From: Comamonadaceae bacterium UBA2334
Lineage (GTDB): Bacteria; Pseudomonadota; Gammaproteobacteria; Burkholderiales; Burkholderiaceae_C
Direction: 5' to 3'
Assembly (NCBI GenBank): GCA_002344885.1
Contig: DDUQ01000081.1
Coordinates: 66,869 to 98,615, forward strand
Length of the DNA stretch: 31,747 bases
In this document: positions 24,224 through 31,747 of the stretch, piece after piece
Position numbering within the stretch: position 1 is the stretch's first letter
Layout of the letters: each line of letters begins with the position of its first letter
Translations under genes and position numbers: made by a program
Notes under the pieces: model-generated
Seen by the model: only the letters and a program-made list of their open reading frames with translations
What the model was told of the DNA's origin: nothing
The model's database searches: none

Positions 24224-25393
24224 ATGTCAACACCCTCGGCATATGTGGCGGGATTCGCCAAGGCATCTCTCGTTGACCCCGATCTGGCAGCAAGTTACAT
24301 CCAACATACCCAATTGGGCGATGTACAGGCCGACGCACTGATTGCCCGTCTGCATGGTGACCCACAGGGGCACCATTGGATCAAGCTGGGCATTGACGGC
24401 GACCTGGCAGCTTTGGCCCATGCTCCGTCCGAGGTTCGGGCGTTTTTTGAACAGGCGCACGAGGTTCCCGGGTGGTGGCAGCCACACGATGCGCTGGAGG
24501 GGTGCCGTGCGTTTCACCGCCATACAGAGTTGTTCCTGGTGGCGTTTCTGTCGGCGGTGCTGGTTGAGGGATTCTCGACGCTGATCAGCAAGTCGTTCAG
24601 CATCACCGGCAAGGTCATGGACAACGGTGAGCACCGCCTCAAGCAGAACCTCCGCCACCTGATGGAGATTTTCATGCCCGGTGGCATGGAGCCCGGGGGA
24701 GATGGTTGGAAGCTGTCGGTTCGCATCCGGCTGGTACATGCACGGGTGCGTTTGTTGCTGGACCAGTCGCCCGAATGGGATCATGCGGCGTGGGGCACCC
24801 CTTTGAGTGCCGCACACATTGCGGCAGCCTCCACGGGGTTTTCGGGCAACCTGCTCAAGCAGGCGGAGGTGTTGGGTGTCCGGCTGTCTGAACGGGAGCA
24901 AGCCGCCTTCATGATGATCTGGCGCTACTCCGCGCATTTGATGGGTGTTGTGCCAGAGTTGCTCTTCACCGACAAGGCATCCGCACTGCGGCTGGCACGC
25001 ATGGCGGCGCTGTGCGAGCCTCCGCCCAGCCTGGAGTCTTGCCAGATGGTGCACAGCCTGATCAATGCCGCTCCTGTGCTGGCAGGGGTGAAAGACCAGA
25101 AAGCCCACAGGAAATTTACCCAGCGGATTTACGGCTTCTCCAGGGAACTCATTGGCGACGAACTGGCCAACCAATTGAACTACCCGCCGCGTGCCGCATT
25201 CAACCAGGTCGGCTGGTTCCGCGCGAGCAACCGTGTGGACCAGTGGTTGCAAAAGGTGTTGCCCCCTGTTGCTCGTTCTCGGCACATGGGGCAGTTCCAA
25301 TTGATGCTGAGCCTGTCTCACTACGACCCAGATGGTCTTCGCTACGCCATGCCCGAAAAGCTCCACGCAGAAACCGAACCCGACCGCCGGTGA
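24224..25393 (+). CDS. DUF2236 / MpaB-Lcp-type oxygenase family protein
   Basis: A 389-residue, mainly helical protein of the DUF2236 group, related to the ER-bound oxygenase MpaB and the rubber oxygenase Lcp. The signature stretch is RIRLVHARVRLLL (167-179) with His172, followed by EWDHAAWGTPLSAAHIAAAS. In Lcp a b-type haem is held by a histidine in the related core; whether this protein binds haem is inference. No signal peptide is evident. It starts on the base after the STAS stop, so the two proteins are probably made together. A strong hairpin terminator lies 67 bases after the stop. The substrate is unknown. Confidence 0.82.
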   Translation: MSTPSAYVAGFAKASLVDPDLAASYIQHTQLGDVQADALIARLHGDPQGHHWIKLGIDGDLAALAHAPSEVRAFFEQAHEVPGWWQPHDALEGCRAFHRHTELFLVAFLSAVLVEGFSTLISKSFSITGKVMDNGEHRLKQNLRHLMEIFMPGGMEPGGDGWKLSVRIRLVHARVRLLLDQSPEWDHAAWGTPLSAAHIAAASTGFSGNLLKQAEVLGVRLSEREQAAFMMIWRYSAHLMGVVPELLFTDKASALRLARMAALCEPPPSLESCQMVHSLINAAPVLAGVKDQKAHRKFTQRIYGFSRELIGDELANQLNYPPRAAFNQVGWFRASNRVDQWLQKVLPPVARSRHMGQFQLMLSLSHYDPDGLRYAMPEKLHAETEPDRR

Positions 25394-25459
25394 TCAGCGC
25401 AAAGCCTGAGGCACTGCCAGACCAGCGGAGTGTGAGCCGATTGCGTTCGGCCTGAAACG

Positions 25460-25487
25460 AAAAATGGCACCCGAAGGTGCCATTTTT
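25460..25487. terminator. Bidirectional-looking terminator
   Basis: AAAAATGGCACC (25460-25471) pairs perfectly with GGTGCCATTTTT (25476-25487) across a CGAA tetraloop. The T-run on one strand and A-run on the other make it usable from either side. It closes the STAS-DUF2236 unit. Confidence 0.88.
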
Positions 25488-25491
25488 ATAT

Positions 25492-25553
25492 GAAAAATAC
25501 CGTTAGCGCCTGATATGTATGATTTTATCGCTATGTATTTTTTGAGGTTGAGT
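25492..25553 (+). repeat. Short dispersed repeat, copy C
   Basis: GAAAAATACCGTTAGCGCCT, then TGATATGTATGATTTTA, then TCGCTATGTATTTTTT. It has the same edge-core-edge layout as copies A, B and D, though more diverged in the middle. It lies between the terminator and the anion transporter. Confidence 0.45.
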
Positions 25554-25579
25554 CTGCGACGTTTCCGTGGGTTGTCTGC

Positions 25580-26890
25580 ATGAACATCGCTGAGCACACC
25601 GGGCTGGATTGGGGCGTGGTGGCCGTGTTTGCGGTGGTCTACCTGGGCATGTTTCTGGGTGGTTTGCCCAAGCTGAAGCTTGACCGCGCCGGGGTGGCCC
25701 TGCTGGGTGCCATTGCCGTGATCGGCCTGGGGGCGCTCACGGTGGACGAGGCCGCGCGGGCCATCGACCTGTCGACCGTGCTGTTGCTGTTTTCGTTCAT
25801 GGTCATGTCCGCGCAGATGCGTCTGGGCGGGTTCTATACCGCCACGACCCGCTGGGTGGGCAGCCAGCCCCTGTCTCCGCAGATGTTCATGGCGGCGCTG
25901 ATTGCGGTAGCCGCCGTGCTGTCGGCAGTGTTTTCCAACGACGTGATTTGCCTGGCCATGACGCCTGTGGTGGCGCGCATCTGCCTGCAACGGGGCATGA
26001 ATCCGGTGCCCTGCCTGGTAGGGCTGGCCTGTGCGGCCAACATCGGCTCTGCCGCCACGCTCATCGGCAACCCACAGAACATGCTGATCGGTTCGGTGCT
26101 GAAACTGTCGTTTGCCGACTATTTGCAACACGCATTGGTGCCGGTGTTGCTGTCGCTGGCGGTGCTGTGGGCCTGGCTGGTACCGGTGCTTCGGCGCAGC
26201 GGGCTGGCCGATCAGCAGCCGGTGCCCCTTGCAGCGGCAGACGTTCACGCCGCTTCTGCCCCAGCCGGTCACGCGCAATCTGACGACGAACCGTCCTTCG
26301 ACCGCCTGCAAACCGCCAAGGGGCTGTGTGTGGCCAGTGCAGTGCTGCTGGCATTTCTGTTCTCGGACTGGCCGCACGAGGTGGTGGCCCTGGTGGCGGC
26401 CGGTGTGCTGCTGCTGAGCCGCACCTTCCATTCGTCGCGGGTGATGGGCTATGTGGATTGGGAGCTGCTGGTGCTGTTCATGGGGCTGTTCGTGGTCAAC
26501 CGCGCGTTCGAGCAGACGGGCCTGGCCGCCGAGGCCGTGGGGGCACTGGCGGCACAGGGGGTGCACCTGGGCGACACCGGCCCGCTGTTTGCTGCCGGGC
26601 TGCTGCTGTCCAACCTGGTCAGTAACGTGCCCGCCGTCATGCTGCTGTTGCCCCACCTTCAGGGCGGCGACCCCGCCCTGGTGGGCCTGACGCTGGCGCT
26701 GGTGACCACGTTTGCAGGCAACCTGCTGCTGGTCGGCTCCATTGCCAACCTGATCGTGGCCGATCTAGCCGCACAACAGGGCATTGCCATCGACTGGAAA
26801 GCGCATGCGCGCATCGGCATCCCGGTGACCGTGCTCACGCTGGCGGTGGTGTGGGGCTGGCTGGCGTGGTTGTCTGCGGCTGGGGGCTGA
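25580..26890 (+). CDS. ArsB/SLC13-like anion transporter
   Basis: A 436-residue inner-membrane protein with about 11 hydrophobic segments, from the ion-transporter (ArsB/NhaD/CitM/SLC13) superfamily. Landmarks are LDRAGVALLGA near residue 35, FSNDVICLAMTPVV in the first half and LIGNPQNMLIG soon after. The second half has the matching LLLSNLVSNVPAVMLLLP and TFAGNLLLVGSIANLIV hairpin, reflecting the internal duplication of the fold. The soluble loop in the middle (about 213-240) is Ala/His-rich. The substrate may be arsenite, a dicarboxylate or another anion; no ars genes or regulator are adjacent to decide. It converges with the phosphofructokinase gene. Confidence 0.85.
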   Translation: MNIAEHTGLDWGVVAVFAVVYLGMFLGGLPKLKLDRAGVALLGAIAVIGLGALTVDEAARAIDLSTVLLLFSFMVMSAQMRLGGFYTATTRWVGSQPLSPQMFMAALIAVAAVLSAVFSNDVICLAMTPVVARICLQRGMNPVPCLVGLACAANIGSAATLIGNPQNMLIGSVLKLSFADYLQHALVPVLLSLAVLWAWLVPVLRRSGLADQQPVPLAAADVHAASAPAGHAQSDDEPSFDRLQTAKGLCVASAVLLAFLFSDWPHEVVALVAAGVLLLSRTFHSSRVMGYVDWELLVLFMGLFVVNRAFEQTGLAAEAVGALAAQGVHLGDTGPLFAAGLLLSNLVSNVPAVMLLLPHLQGGDPALVGLTLALVTTFAGNLLLVGSIANLIVADLAAQQGIAIDWKAHARIGIPVTVLTLAVVWGWLAWLSAAGG

Positions 26891-26909
26891 CCTGGGCGGT
26901 CAGCCACCA

Positions 26910-28022
26910 TCAGTCCCCGAAGCAGATGCCGAGGTCCCGCCCGGTTTGCAGCGTGTCGCAGTCCAGCGGCACGGCCTTCATGCGGCCTGCCACTTCGTCC
27001 AGGGGCACGTAGTTCACGTTCGGGAAGGCCAGCGCCACCATCACGCCTGACAGGCCTTCGTCCAGCGCACGCACGGCGGCAGTACCGAAGCGCAGCGACG
27101 CGAGGCGGTCGAACGAGGTGGGGCTGCCACCGCGCAACAGGTGGCCCAGCACCACGGTGCGTGCGTCTTTGCCGGTGCGCCGTGCCAGCTCGGCCGCGAC
27201 GATCTCGCCAATGCCGCCCAGCCGTTCGGCGTGGCCGATGCCCGCCGCACTGGCCACCGCGCGTTGGCCCCCTATCGGCAGGGCCCCTTCAGCCACCACC
27301 ACCAGCGAATACAGGCGGCCCAGGGCTTCGCGCTCGCGAACCTTGGCCGTCACGCGCTCGATGTCGTAGGGAATCTCGGGCAACAGGATGGCGTGTGCAC
27401 CGCCAGCGATGCCCGCGTGCAACGCAATCCAGCCCGCATAGCGCCCCATGACCTCGACCACCATGACGCGCTGGTGGCTCTGTGCCGTGCTGTGCAGCCG
27501 GTCGATGCAGTCGGTTGCAAACGCCACGGCGGTGTCGAACCCGAAGGTGGTGAAGGTTTTGTCCAGGTCGTTGTCGATGGTCTTGGGCACGCCGACCACG
27601 CGCAGCCCTTTGGCGTGGAGCGCCTGGGCAATCGTCAGCGAGCCGTCTCCGCCCACGCTGACCAGCGCGTCGATGCCGTGGCGCGCAAACCAGTCCAGCA
27701 ACTCGTCGCTGCGGTCGGTGTCCAGCACCGAGCCATCAGGCTGAGCCACCGGGTAATGAAACGGGTGCCCCTTGTTGGTGGTGCCCAGGATGGTGCCACC
27801 CAGGTGGGCGATGCCCCGCACCTGGTCGGGCCCCAGCTCGATGGTGCCGCCCTGGGGGTAGCGCTGAGGCTCCAACACCCCCAGGAAACCATCGCGGATG
27901 CCCACACAGGTCCAGTTTTTTCGCGTGGCGGCCATAACCACGGCGCGGATCACGGCGTTCAGACCGGGGGCGTCGCCGCCGCCGGTGTTGATGGCGATGC
28001 GGCGGATGGGTGTGTGTGTCAT
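26910..28022 (-). CDS. 6-phosphofructokinase family enzyme
   Basis: A 370-residue cytosolic enzyme that phosphorylates fructose 6-phosphate. NTGGGDAPGLNAVIR (12-26) binds the phosphoryl donor, GGDGS is at 124-128, PKTIDND at 146-152 holds the catalytic Asp, and MGRYAG at 192-197 contacts the sugar phosphate. In the classic rule ATP enzymes have Gly at the GGDG(S/T) position and Gly in PGTIDND, while PPi enzymes have Asp and Lys. Here Gly is combined with Lys147, as in actinobacterial and trypanosomatid ATP enzymes, so ATP is the likelier donor but PPi is not excluded. It has its own promoter region, divergent from the hydrolase gene. Confidence 0.93.
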   Translation of the reverse strand: MTHTPIRRIAINTGGGDAPGLNAVIRAVVMAATRKNWTCVGIRDGFLGVLEPQRYPQGGTIELGPDQVRGIAHLGGTILGTTNKGHPFHYPVAQPDGSVLDTDRSDELLDWFARHGIDALVSVGGDGSLTIAQALHAKGLRVVGVPKTIDNDLDKTFTTFGFDTAVAFATDCIDRLHSTAQSHQRVMVVEVMGRYAGWIALHAGIAGGAHAILLPEIPYDIERVTAKVREREALGRLYSLVVVAEGALPIGGQRAVASAAGIGHAERLGGIGEIVAAELARRTGKDARTVVLGHLLRGGSPTSFDRLASLRFGTAAVRALDEGLSGVMVALAFPNVNYVPLDEVAGRMKAVPLDCDTLQTGRDLGICFGD

Positions 28023-28179
28023 GGGCAGGTCACTCCTGGGTGCAACGTATCACAGAATGCCGCGTTCGCACACCGGAGAATCATGGTGCGCACGCGAGGC
28101 GCTCTGGATCGTATCGGTGGCAGGCTTTCAACCGTTACAGTGTGCGTCCTTGCGTTGCTCGAAAGTGGAGGCGATACAC

Positions 28180-29430
28180 ATGGGAAAGCCGACTGCACTG
28201 CTGCTGACCGCCCGGTCCCTGGTTGCGGCAGGCCTGGTAAGCATGCTCGTGGCCTGTGCGGCGCCAGGGCCTCGCGTGGCTGAGCCCGTGGCTGCGCCGT
28301 GGCCGGTGATGGCTCAGGTCTCCACGCCATTGCTTGGGCAGTGGAGCACCGAAGACGAGGCTGGGCGTACCGGTTGGCGGGACTGGGAAGCACGTATCCG
28401 CCAGTTGGCCGATGTGCACGTGGGCAGTGCGCTTGGCGTGCCGGTGGGCGACATGCCTGTTCGCTTGCACTGGCGCCACTACGTGCATCGCCAGGAGCAG
28501 CGGGGCGGGGTGGTCATCAGTGTGGGTTTCACCGAAGGCCTCACGATGTACCAGGAGGTGATTCGCGATCTGGTGCGCAATGGCTACTCCGTCTACATCC
28601 AGGACCACCGGGGGCAGGGGTTCTCCACCCGGCTCACCAGTGGCACCGTGGGCCATGTGAACGACTTCGACCGACTGGTGGACGACCTGGCCGCTTTTGT
28701 AGGTGATGTGTCGGCCCAGCGGGGGCCTGGTGCGCGCCCCCTGTTTGGGCTGGCGCATTCCATGGGCGGGGCCGTGCTGGCGGGTGTGCTGGAGCGCCAG
28801 GGTGCGGACAGTCCGCTGGCGGCAGTGGCGTTATTTACCCCCATGTTCGAGCCGGCGGTGGCACCGCCCGGTGCCAACGTGCTGGGCAGGGCGCTGCAAG
28901 GCTGGTGCCACCGGGGTGCCTGGGACATGCAATTGTCTCCGGCGCTTGGCACCCGGCAGGCTGCAGGTCAGGGCTTCGAGGCTGAGCGCGATGCCTTCCT
29001 CCAATCGGCCACGCCAGCGGACAACGACATGTCGCACAGCGTGCCGCGCTTGCGCCAGCGTTGGGTGGCGCGCGAGGCTGCCTGCGATGCCGGTGTGCAC
29101 TGTGGCCACGGCGATGCGCGGGTGGCGGGGCCGACGCTGCAATGGGCCATGCAGGCCTGCCATGCATCGGCCGACATCCGTTCGGTTGCGGCACGCCGTG
29201 TGGCCCGCCCCGTGCTGCTGTTCAGCGGCGGGCAGGACACCATCGTGCTCAACGGTGCACAGGCCGAGTTTTGTGACCAGGTCAATGCGTCGCACCCAGG
29301 TCGGTGTGAACCCTGGCTTTTGCCCGAATCGCGGCACGCTTTGCTGGTTGAAAAAGATGCCTTGCGCAATCCTGCCTTGGACAAGATGCTGCGTTTTTTT
29401 GATGACGCAACTGGCCCCCAGCCTCGTTGA
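28180..29430 (+). CDS. PldB-like alpha/beta hydrolase lipoprotein
   Basis: A 416-residue hydrolase resembling lysophospholipase L2 (PldB). The leader ends in the lipobox LVAC with Cys26, so it should be a lipid-anchored envelope protein. The hydrolase core shows DHRGQGFSTR, GHVNDFDRLVDDLAAF and the nucleophile elbow AHSMGG with Ser194. A late LLFSGGQDTIVLN strand and SRHALLVEKD supply the expected Asp and His. The start ATG 28180 has GGAG nine bases upstream and gives the lipoprotein signal; the longer frame to 27898 overlaps the phosphofructokinase promoter. A lysophospholipase or monoacylglycerol lipase role is likely. The CDF-like gene follows after 20 bases. Confidence 0.87.
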   Translation: MGKPTALLLTARSLVAAGLVSMLVACAAPGPRVAEPVAAPWPVMAQVSTPLLGQWSTEDEAGRTGWRDWEARIRQLADVHVGSALGVPVGDMPVRLHWRHYVHRQEQRGGVVISVGFTEGLTMYQEVIRDLVRNGYSVYIQDHRGQGFSTRLTSGTVGHVNDFDRLVDDLAAFVGDVSAQRGPGARPLFGLAHSMGGAVLAGVLERQGADSPLAAVALFTPMFEPAVAPPGANVLGRALQGWCHRGAWDMQLSPALGTRQAAGQGFEAERDAFLQSATPADNDMSHSVPRLRQRWVAREAACDAGVHCGHGDARVAGPTLQWAMQACHASADIRSVAARRVARPVLLFSGGQDTIVLNGAQAEFCDQVNASHPGRCEPWLLPESRHALLVEKDALRNPALDKMLRFFDDATGPQPR

Positions 29431-29450
29431 TTTCCCTACCCGTTCACACC

Positions 29451-30356
29451 ATGCACCCCACTCCCACCGGCGACAACGCCGCCAAAGAAAGCGCGACGCG
29501 CCATGCCCTGTATGCCGGCGGGTTGGACACCGCCGTGACGCTGGGGGCCCTGCTGGCCGCCAGTTCTTCCGTGCTCTTGGCCGACTTCCTGAAAACCAGC
29601 CTGGAGTTCGTGGCCGTGTTGCTGGCCTGGTTGTCCTTGCGGCGCATCATCCATGGGCGCAACCATGCATTCGACTACGGCATCGGCAAGCTCGAAAGCC
29701 TGTCCAGCGTTTTTGTGGGTGTGCTGATGATGCTGGGGGTGTGTGTGATCGTGGTCAACGCGGTGTTGAACCTGATGAACCCTTCACATATTTCCGGCGT
29801 TGGGGTGTACATCAGTGGTGCGGCGCAACTGGTGTTTGGGGTTATCAACACGCGCATGGCGCTCAATGCCCACCGGTTGGCGCGCCAGTCGGCATCGCCC
29901 ATCATCACGGCGCAGCGGCAACTGTTCATGTCGCGTGCGGTGGGCAATGCCTTCATTTTCAGTTCGCTGTCGTTGAGCCTGCTGCTTCATGGCCACGGGT
30001 GGTCGGTGTACATCGATCCGGTGGCATCGCTCATCGTGGCCGGTTTCATCGGGTTCAGTGCCATCGGTGTGTTCACCGACTCGTTCAACGACTTGCTCGA
30101 CAAAACGCTGGATGAAGAGATGCAAATGCTCATCACCCGTGAACTGGTCGAACATTTCGACCAGTACGAGAACCTGCAGGGCATCCGTTCACGCCGGTCG
30201 GGCAGTCAGGTGTTCATCGAAATTTTTCTGTCCTGCGACCCGGCCCGACCCGTGGGCGAGGTGCAGGCGTTTTTCGATGCGCTGCGCAGCAGCCTGGAGG
30301 CCAAGATTGCCAACAGCCGTGTGGTGATCGGCCTGGCCAGCACAAGGGTGCAGTGA
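29451..30356 (+). CDS. CDF-family membrane protein with altered metal site
   Basis: A 301-residue protein with six predicted membrane helices and a C-terminal cytoplasmic domain, aligned by HAFDYGIGKLESLSS (72-86) to the cation diffusion facilitator family. In YiiP the transport site uses two Asp of helix 2 and the HxxxD of helix 5. By spacing from the GK motif, those helix 2 positions are Lys48 and Glu52 here; helix 5 reads SRAVGNAF, giving Arg162 and Asn166. So the usual four ligands are absent. It may carry something other than Zn/Fe/Mn, or have a non-transport role. The open frame starts at TTG 29427, but ATG 29451 is preferred. Probably co-transcribed with the hydrolase. Confidence 0.85.
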   Translation: MHPTPTGDNAAKESATRHALYAGGLDTAVTLGALLAASSSVLLADFLKTSLEFVAVLLAWLSLRRIIHGRNHAFDYGIGKLESLSSVFVGVLMMLGVCVIVVNAVLNLMNPSHISGVGVYISGAAQLVFGVINTRMALNAHRLARQSASPIITAQRQLFMSRAVGNAFIFSSLSLSLLLHGHGWSVYIDPVASLIVAGFIGFSAIGVFTDSFNDLLDKTLDEEMQMLITRELVEHFDQYENLQGIRSRRSGSQVFIEIFLSCDPARPVGEVQAFFDALRSSLEAKIANSRVVIGLASTRVQ

Positions 30357-30498
30357 CTACTGCCTGACTGCTCTGCGGGTCTGACGGGTCTGACCGTTCG
30401 GGCTGTCAGACACTCAGGGGCTGCTTGGCAGTTCCATGGTGCTCGTCCGGTGGTCGCACGGCGGTCGTTCGGTACAGCACGCGCATATCATGGCAGCC

Positions 30499-31338
30499 AT
30501 GAACCCGACGCCACATACGCCCACCCGTTTCTGGTCAGACCTGACCACCGCACAGTTCGAGGGCCGTCGGCGCTGTGGCCTGGCGGCCCGGACGGTGGCG
30601 GTGTTGCCGGTGGCCGCCACCGAACAGCACGGACCCCATTTGCCCCTGAACGTGGACAGCACGCTGGCCGATGCCATGGTGCGCGCCGCCCTGCCCCATC
30701 TCGATGCGCAGGCCCAGGTGCTGTTCCTGCCCACCCAGACCGTGTGCCTGAGCAACGAGCATGCGGCGTTTGCCGGCACGCTGACGCTGCGCCCCGAGAC
30801 GGTGCTGCGCGTCTGGACCGAACTGGGCGAATGTGTGCAGCGCGCCGGTGTGAACCGGCTGGTGCTGTTCAACAGCCACGGCGGCAACGTCAGCCTGATG
30901 GACCTGGTGGCGCGCGACCTGCGCGCACGGTTGGGGATGATGGTGTGGCATGCCAGCTGGTTCAACCTGCCACTGGGCGACGATGTGATGGGCCTGTTCC
31001 CGCCCCAGGAGCACCGCTTTGGCATCCACGGTGGCGACATCGAGACCTCGCTGATGCTGGCGCTCAGGCCCGACCTGGTGGACATGGGCCAGGCGCGGCA
31101 TTTCCAGTCAGCGTCCGAGGTGCGGGCTGCAACCTGCGCCATCCTGGGCAACGGGCGCAGCGCCAAACTGGGTTGGCAGATGCAGGACTACAACCCGGCC
31201 GGCGCGGTGGGTGATGCATCGGCCGCCACCGCAGAAAAAGGCCAGGCGCTGTTGCAGGCCGTGGGCGCGCAACTGGCGGCGCTGTTGCACGAGGTGCAGG
31301 CGCTGCCCGACAGCACGCTGAGCGAAAAAAACATATAA
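30499..31338 (+). CDS. Creatininase-family amidohydrolase
   Basis: A 279-residue metal-dependent hydrolase. The metal-ligand pattern of the family is complete: Glu42 and His44 in TEQHGPHLPL, Asp53 in NVDST, His127 in NSHGGN and Glu182 in IHGGDIETS. Known members hydrolyse creatinine or cyclic amides, or trim peptide cofactors such as pre-mycofactocin (MftE). No cofactor-biosynthesis genes are beside it, so the substrate is unknown. ATG 30490 or 30499 are both possible; the frame upstream to 30436 has no family resemblance. It starts 142 bases after the CDF-like gene and converges with apt. Confidence 0.87.
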   Translation: MNPTPHTPTRFWSDLTTAQFEGRRRCGLAARTVAVLPVAATEQHGPHLPLNVDSTLADAMVRAALPHLDAQAQVLFLPTQTVCLSNEHAAFAGTLTLRPETVLRVWTELGECVQRAGVNRLVLFNSHGGNVSLMDLVARDLRARLGMMVWHASWFNLPLGDDVMGLFPPQEHRFGIHGGDIETSLMLALRPDLVDMGQARHFQSASEVRAATCAILGNGRSAKLGWQMQDYNPAGAVGDASAATAEKGQALLQAVGAQLAALLHEVQALPDSTLSEKNI

Positions 31339-31390
31339 AAACGGGCTTCAGCGCTTGATTGACGAGCCTTTGCAGCTACTTATTATTTTT
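31331..31390 (+). repeat. Short dispersed repeat, copy D
   Basis: CATATAAAAACGGGCTTCAG, then CGCTTGATTGACGAGCCTTT, then GCAGCTACTTATTATTTTT. This is the clearest copy of the family, with A/T edges, a GCGCTTGATT core and a CAGCTA end. It sits between the convergent creatininase and apt genes. Confidence 0.6.
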
Positions 31391-31446
31391 CCCCCGCCTG
31401 AGCAGCGGGTGGCCGCCGACGGTCGTGTGCGGTGATGCAGCGGGGC

Positions 31447-31747
31447 TCAGTGCCCCTCGAAATCCACCAGCGTGAACAGCGCCAGGCCGCTGTCCCGCAG
31501 GCGTTTGGAGCCGCCAAGTTCCGGCAGGTCCACGATGGCAGCGCCTTCGGTCACAGTGGCCCCCAGCTTTTCCAGCAGCTTCTTGCCTGCCATCATGGTG
31601 CCACCGGTGGCGATCAGGTCGTCAATCAGCAGCACGCGGTCGTCTGGTTTCACGGCGTCGGTGTGCAGTTCCACCGTGGCGCTGCCGTATTCCAGTTCGT
31701 AGGTTTCCTCGACTGTGGTGAAAGGCAGCTTGCCTTTCTTGCGGATG
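31447..31747 (-). CDS. apt: Adenine phosphoribosyltransferase, 3' part
   Basis: The frame is open to the window edge, so the 5' part is missing; about 99 codons remain. The PRPP-binding motif is VLLIDDLIATGGT, followed by the conserved LLEKLGATVTEGAAIVDLPE and the end of the protein. Preceding residues (RKKGKLPFTTVEETYELEYG) match the APRT loop and the region before the PRPP motif. The enzyme makes AMP from adenine and PRPP in purine salvage. An apparent short start at GTG 31674 lies inside the domain and is not real. Confidence 0.93.
   Translation of the reverse strand, partial: IRKKGKLPFTTVEETYELEYGSATVELHTDAVKPDDRVLLIDDLIATGGTMMAGKKLLEKLGATVTEGAAIVDLPELGGSKRLRDSGLALFTLVDFEGH

Overview
The window is about 31.7 kb of GC-rich bacterial chromosome spanning the replication-initiation region. 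On the minus strand it carries dnaA, dnaN and gyrB. On the plus strand it carries rpmH, rnpA, yidD, yidC and mnmE. Gene order, protein sequence and base composition point to a betaproteobacterium of the order Burkholderiales, most likely Comamonadaceae. That placement is inference from recognition, since no search was run.

Layout. 1-3.3 kb: 3' end of an acyl-CoA dehydrogenase, a low-molecular-weight protein tyrosine phosphatase, a DUF2252 protein and an exported rhodanese. 3.4-4.9 kb: an eroded accessory patch with a DUF4357 remnant, a Phd/PIN toxin-antitoxin pair and an AbrB-type antitoxin remnant. 4.9-7.5 kb: a thiamine-diphosphate 2-keto-acid decarboxylase divergent from a bacteriohemerythrin whose frame is broken by one amber codon. 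A perfect FNR/Anr-type palindrome lies between them. 7.6-8.2 kb: a VapBC pair. 8.3-14.25 kb: the dnaA-dnaN-gyrB operon, with an MntA-HepT toxin-antitoxin pair sitting tightly between dnaN and gyrB. 14.25-14.53 kb: dnaA-rpmH intergenic region with one perfect DnaA box and a strong rpmH promoter; this is the best oriC candidate in the window. 14.5-18.75 kb: rpmH-rnpA-yidD-yidC, a terminator, then mnmE.

18.9-23.1 kb: an RND efflux adaptor and permease pair. 23.1-23.8 kb: a repeat-rich stretch with a 9-bp tandem repeat and a SpoVR C-terminal remnant. 23.8-25.4 kb: a STAS protein abutting a DUF2236 (MpaB/Lcp-type oxygenase) gene, closed by a strong hairpin terminator. 25.6-28.0 kb: an ArsB/SLC13-like anion transporter convergent with a phosphofructokinase. 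28.2-30.4 kb: a PldB-like lipoprotein hydrolase and a CDF-like membrane protein lacking the usual metal ligands. 30.5-31.7 kb: a creatininase-family hydrolase and the 3' part of apt.

No complete novel multi-gene system is evident. The points most worth following are: (1) the amber-interrupted but otherwise intact hemerythrin beside an FNR-type site and a fermentation-type decarboxylase; (2) a toxin-antitoxin module embedded in the replication operon; (3) a dispersed short repeat family, one copy of which appears to be read in frame inside the mnmE G domain; (4) the STAS/DUF2236 gene pair; (5) the CDF homologue with a rewritten metal site.
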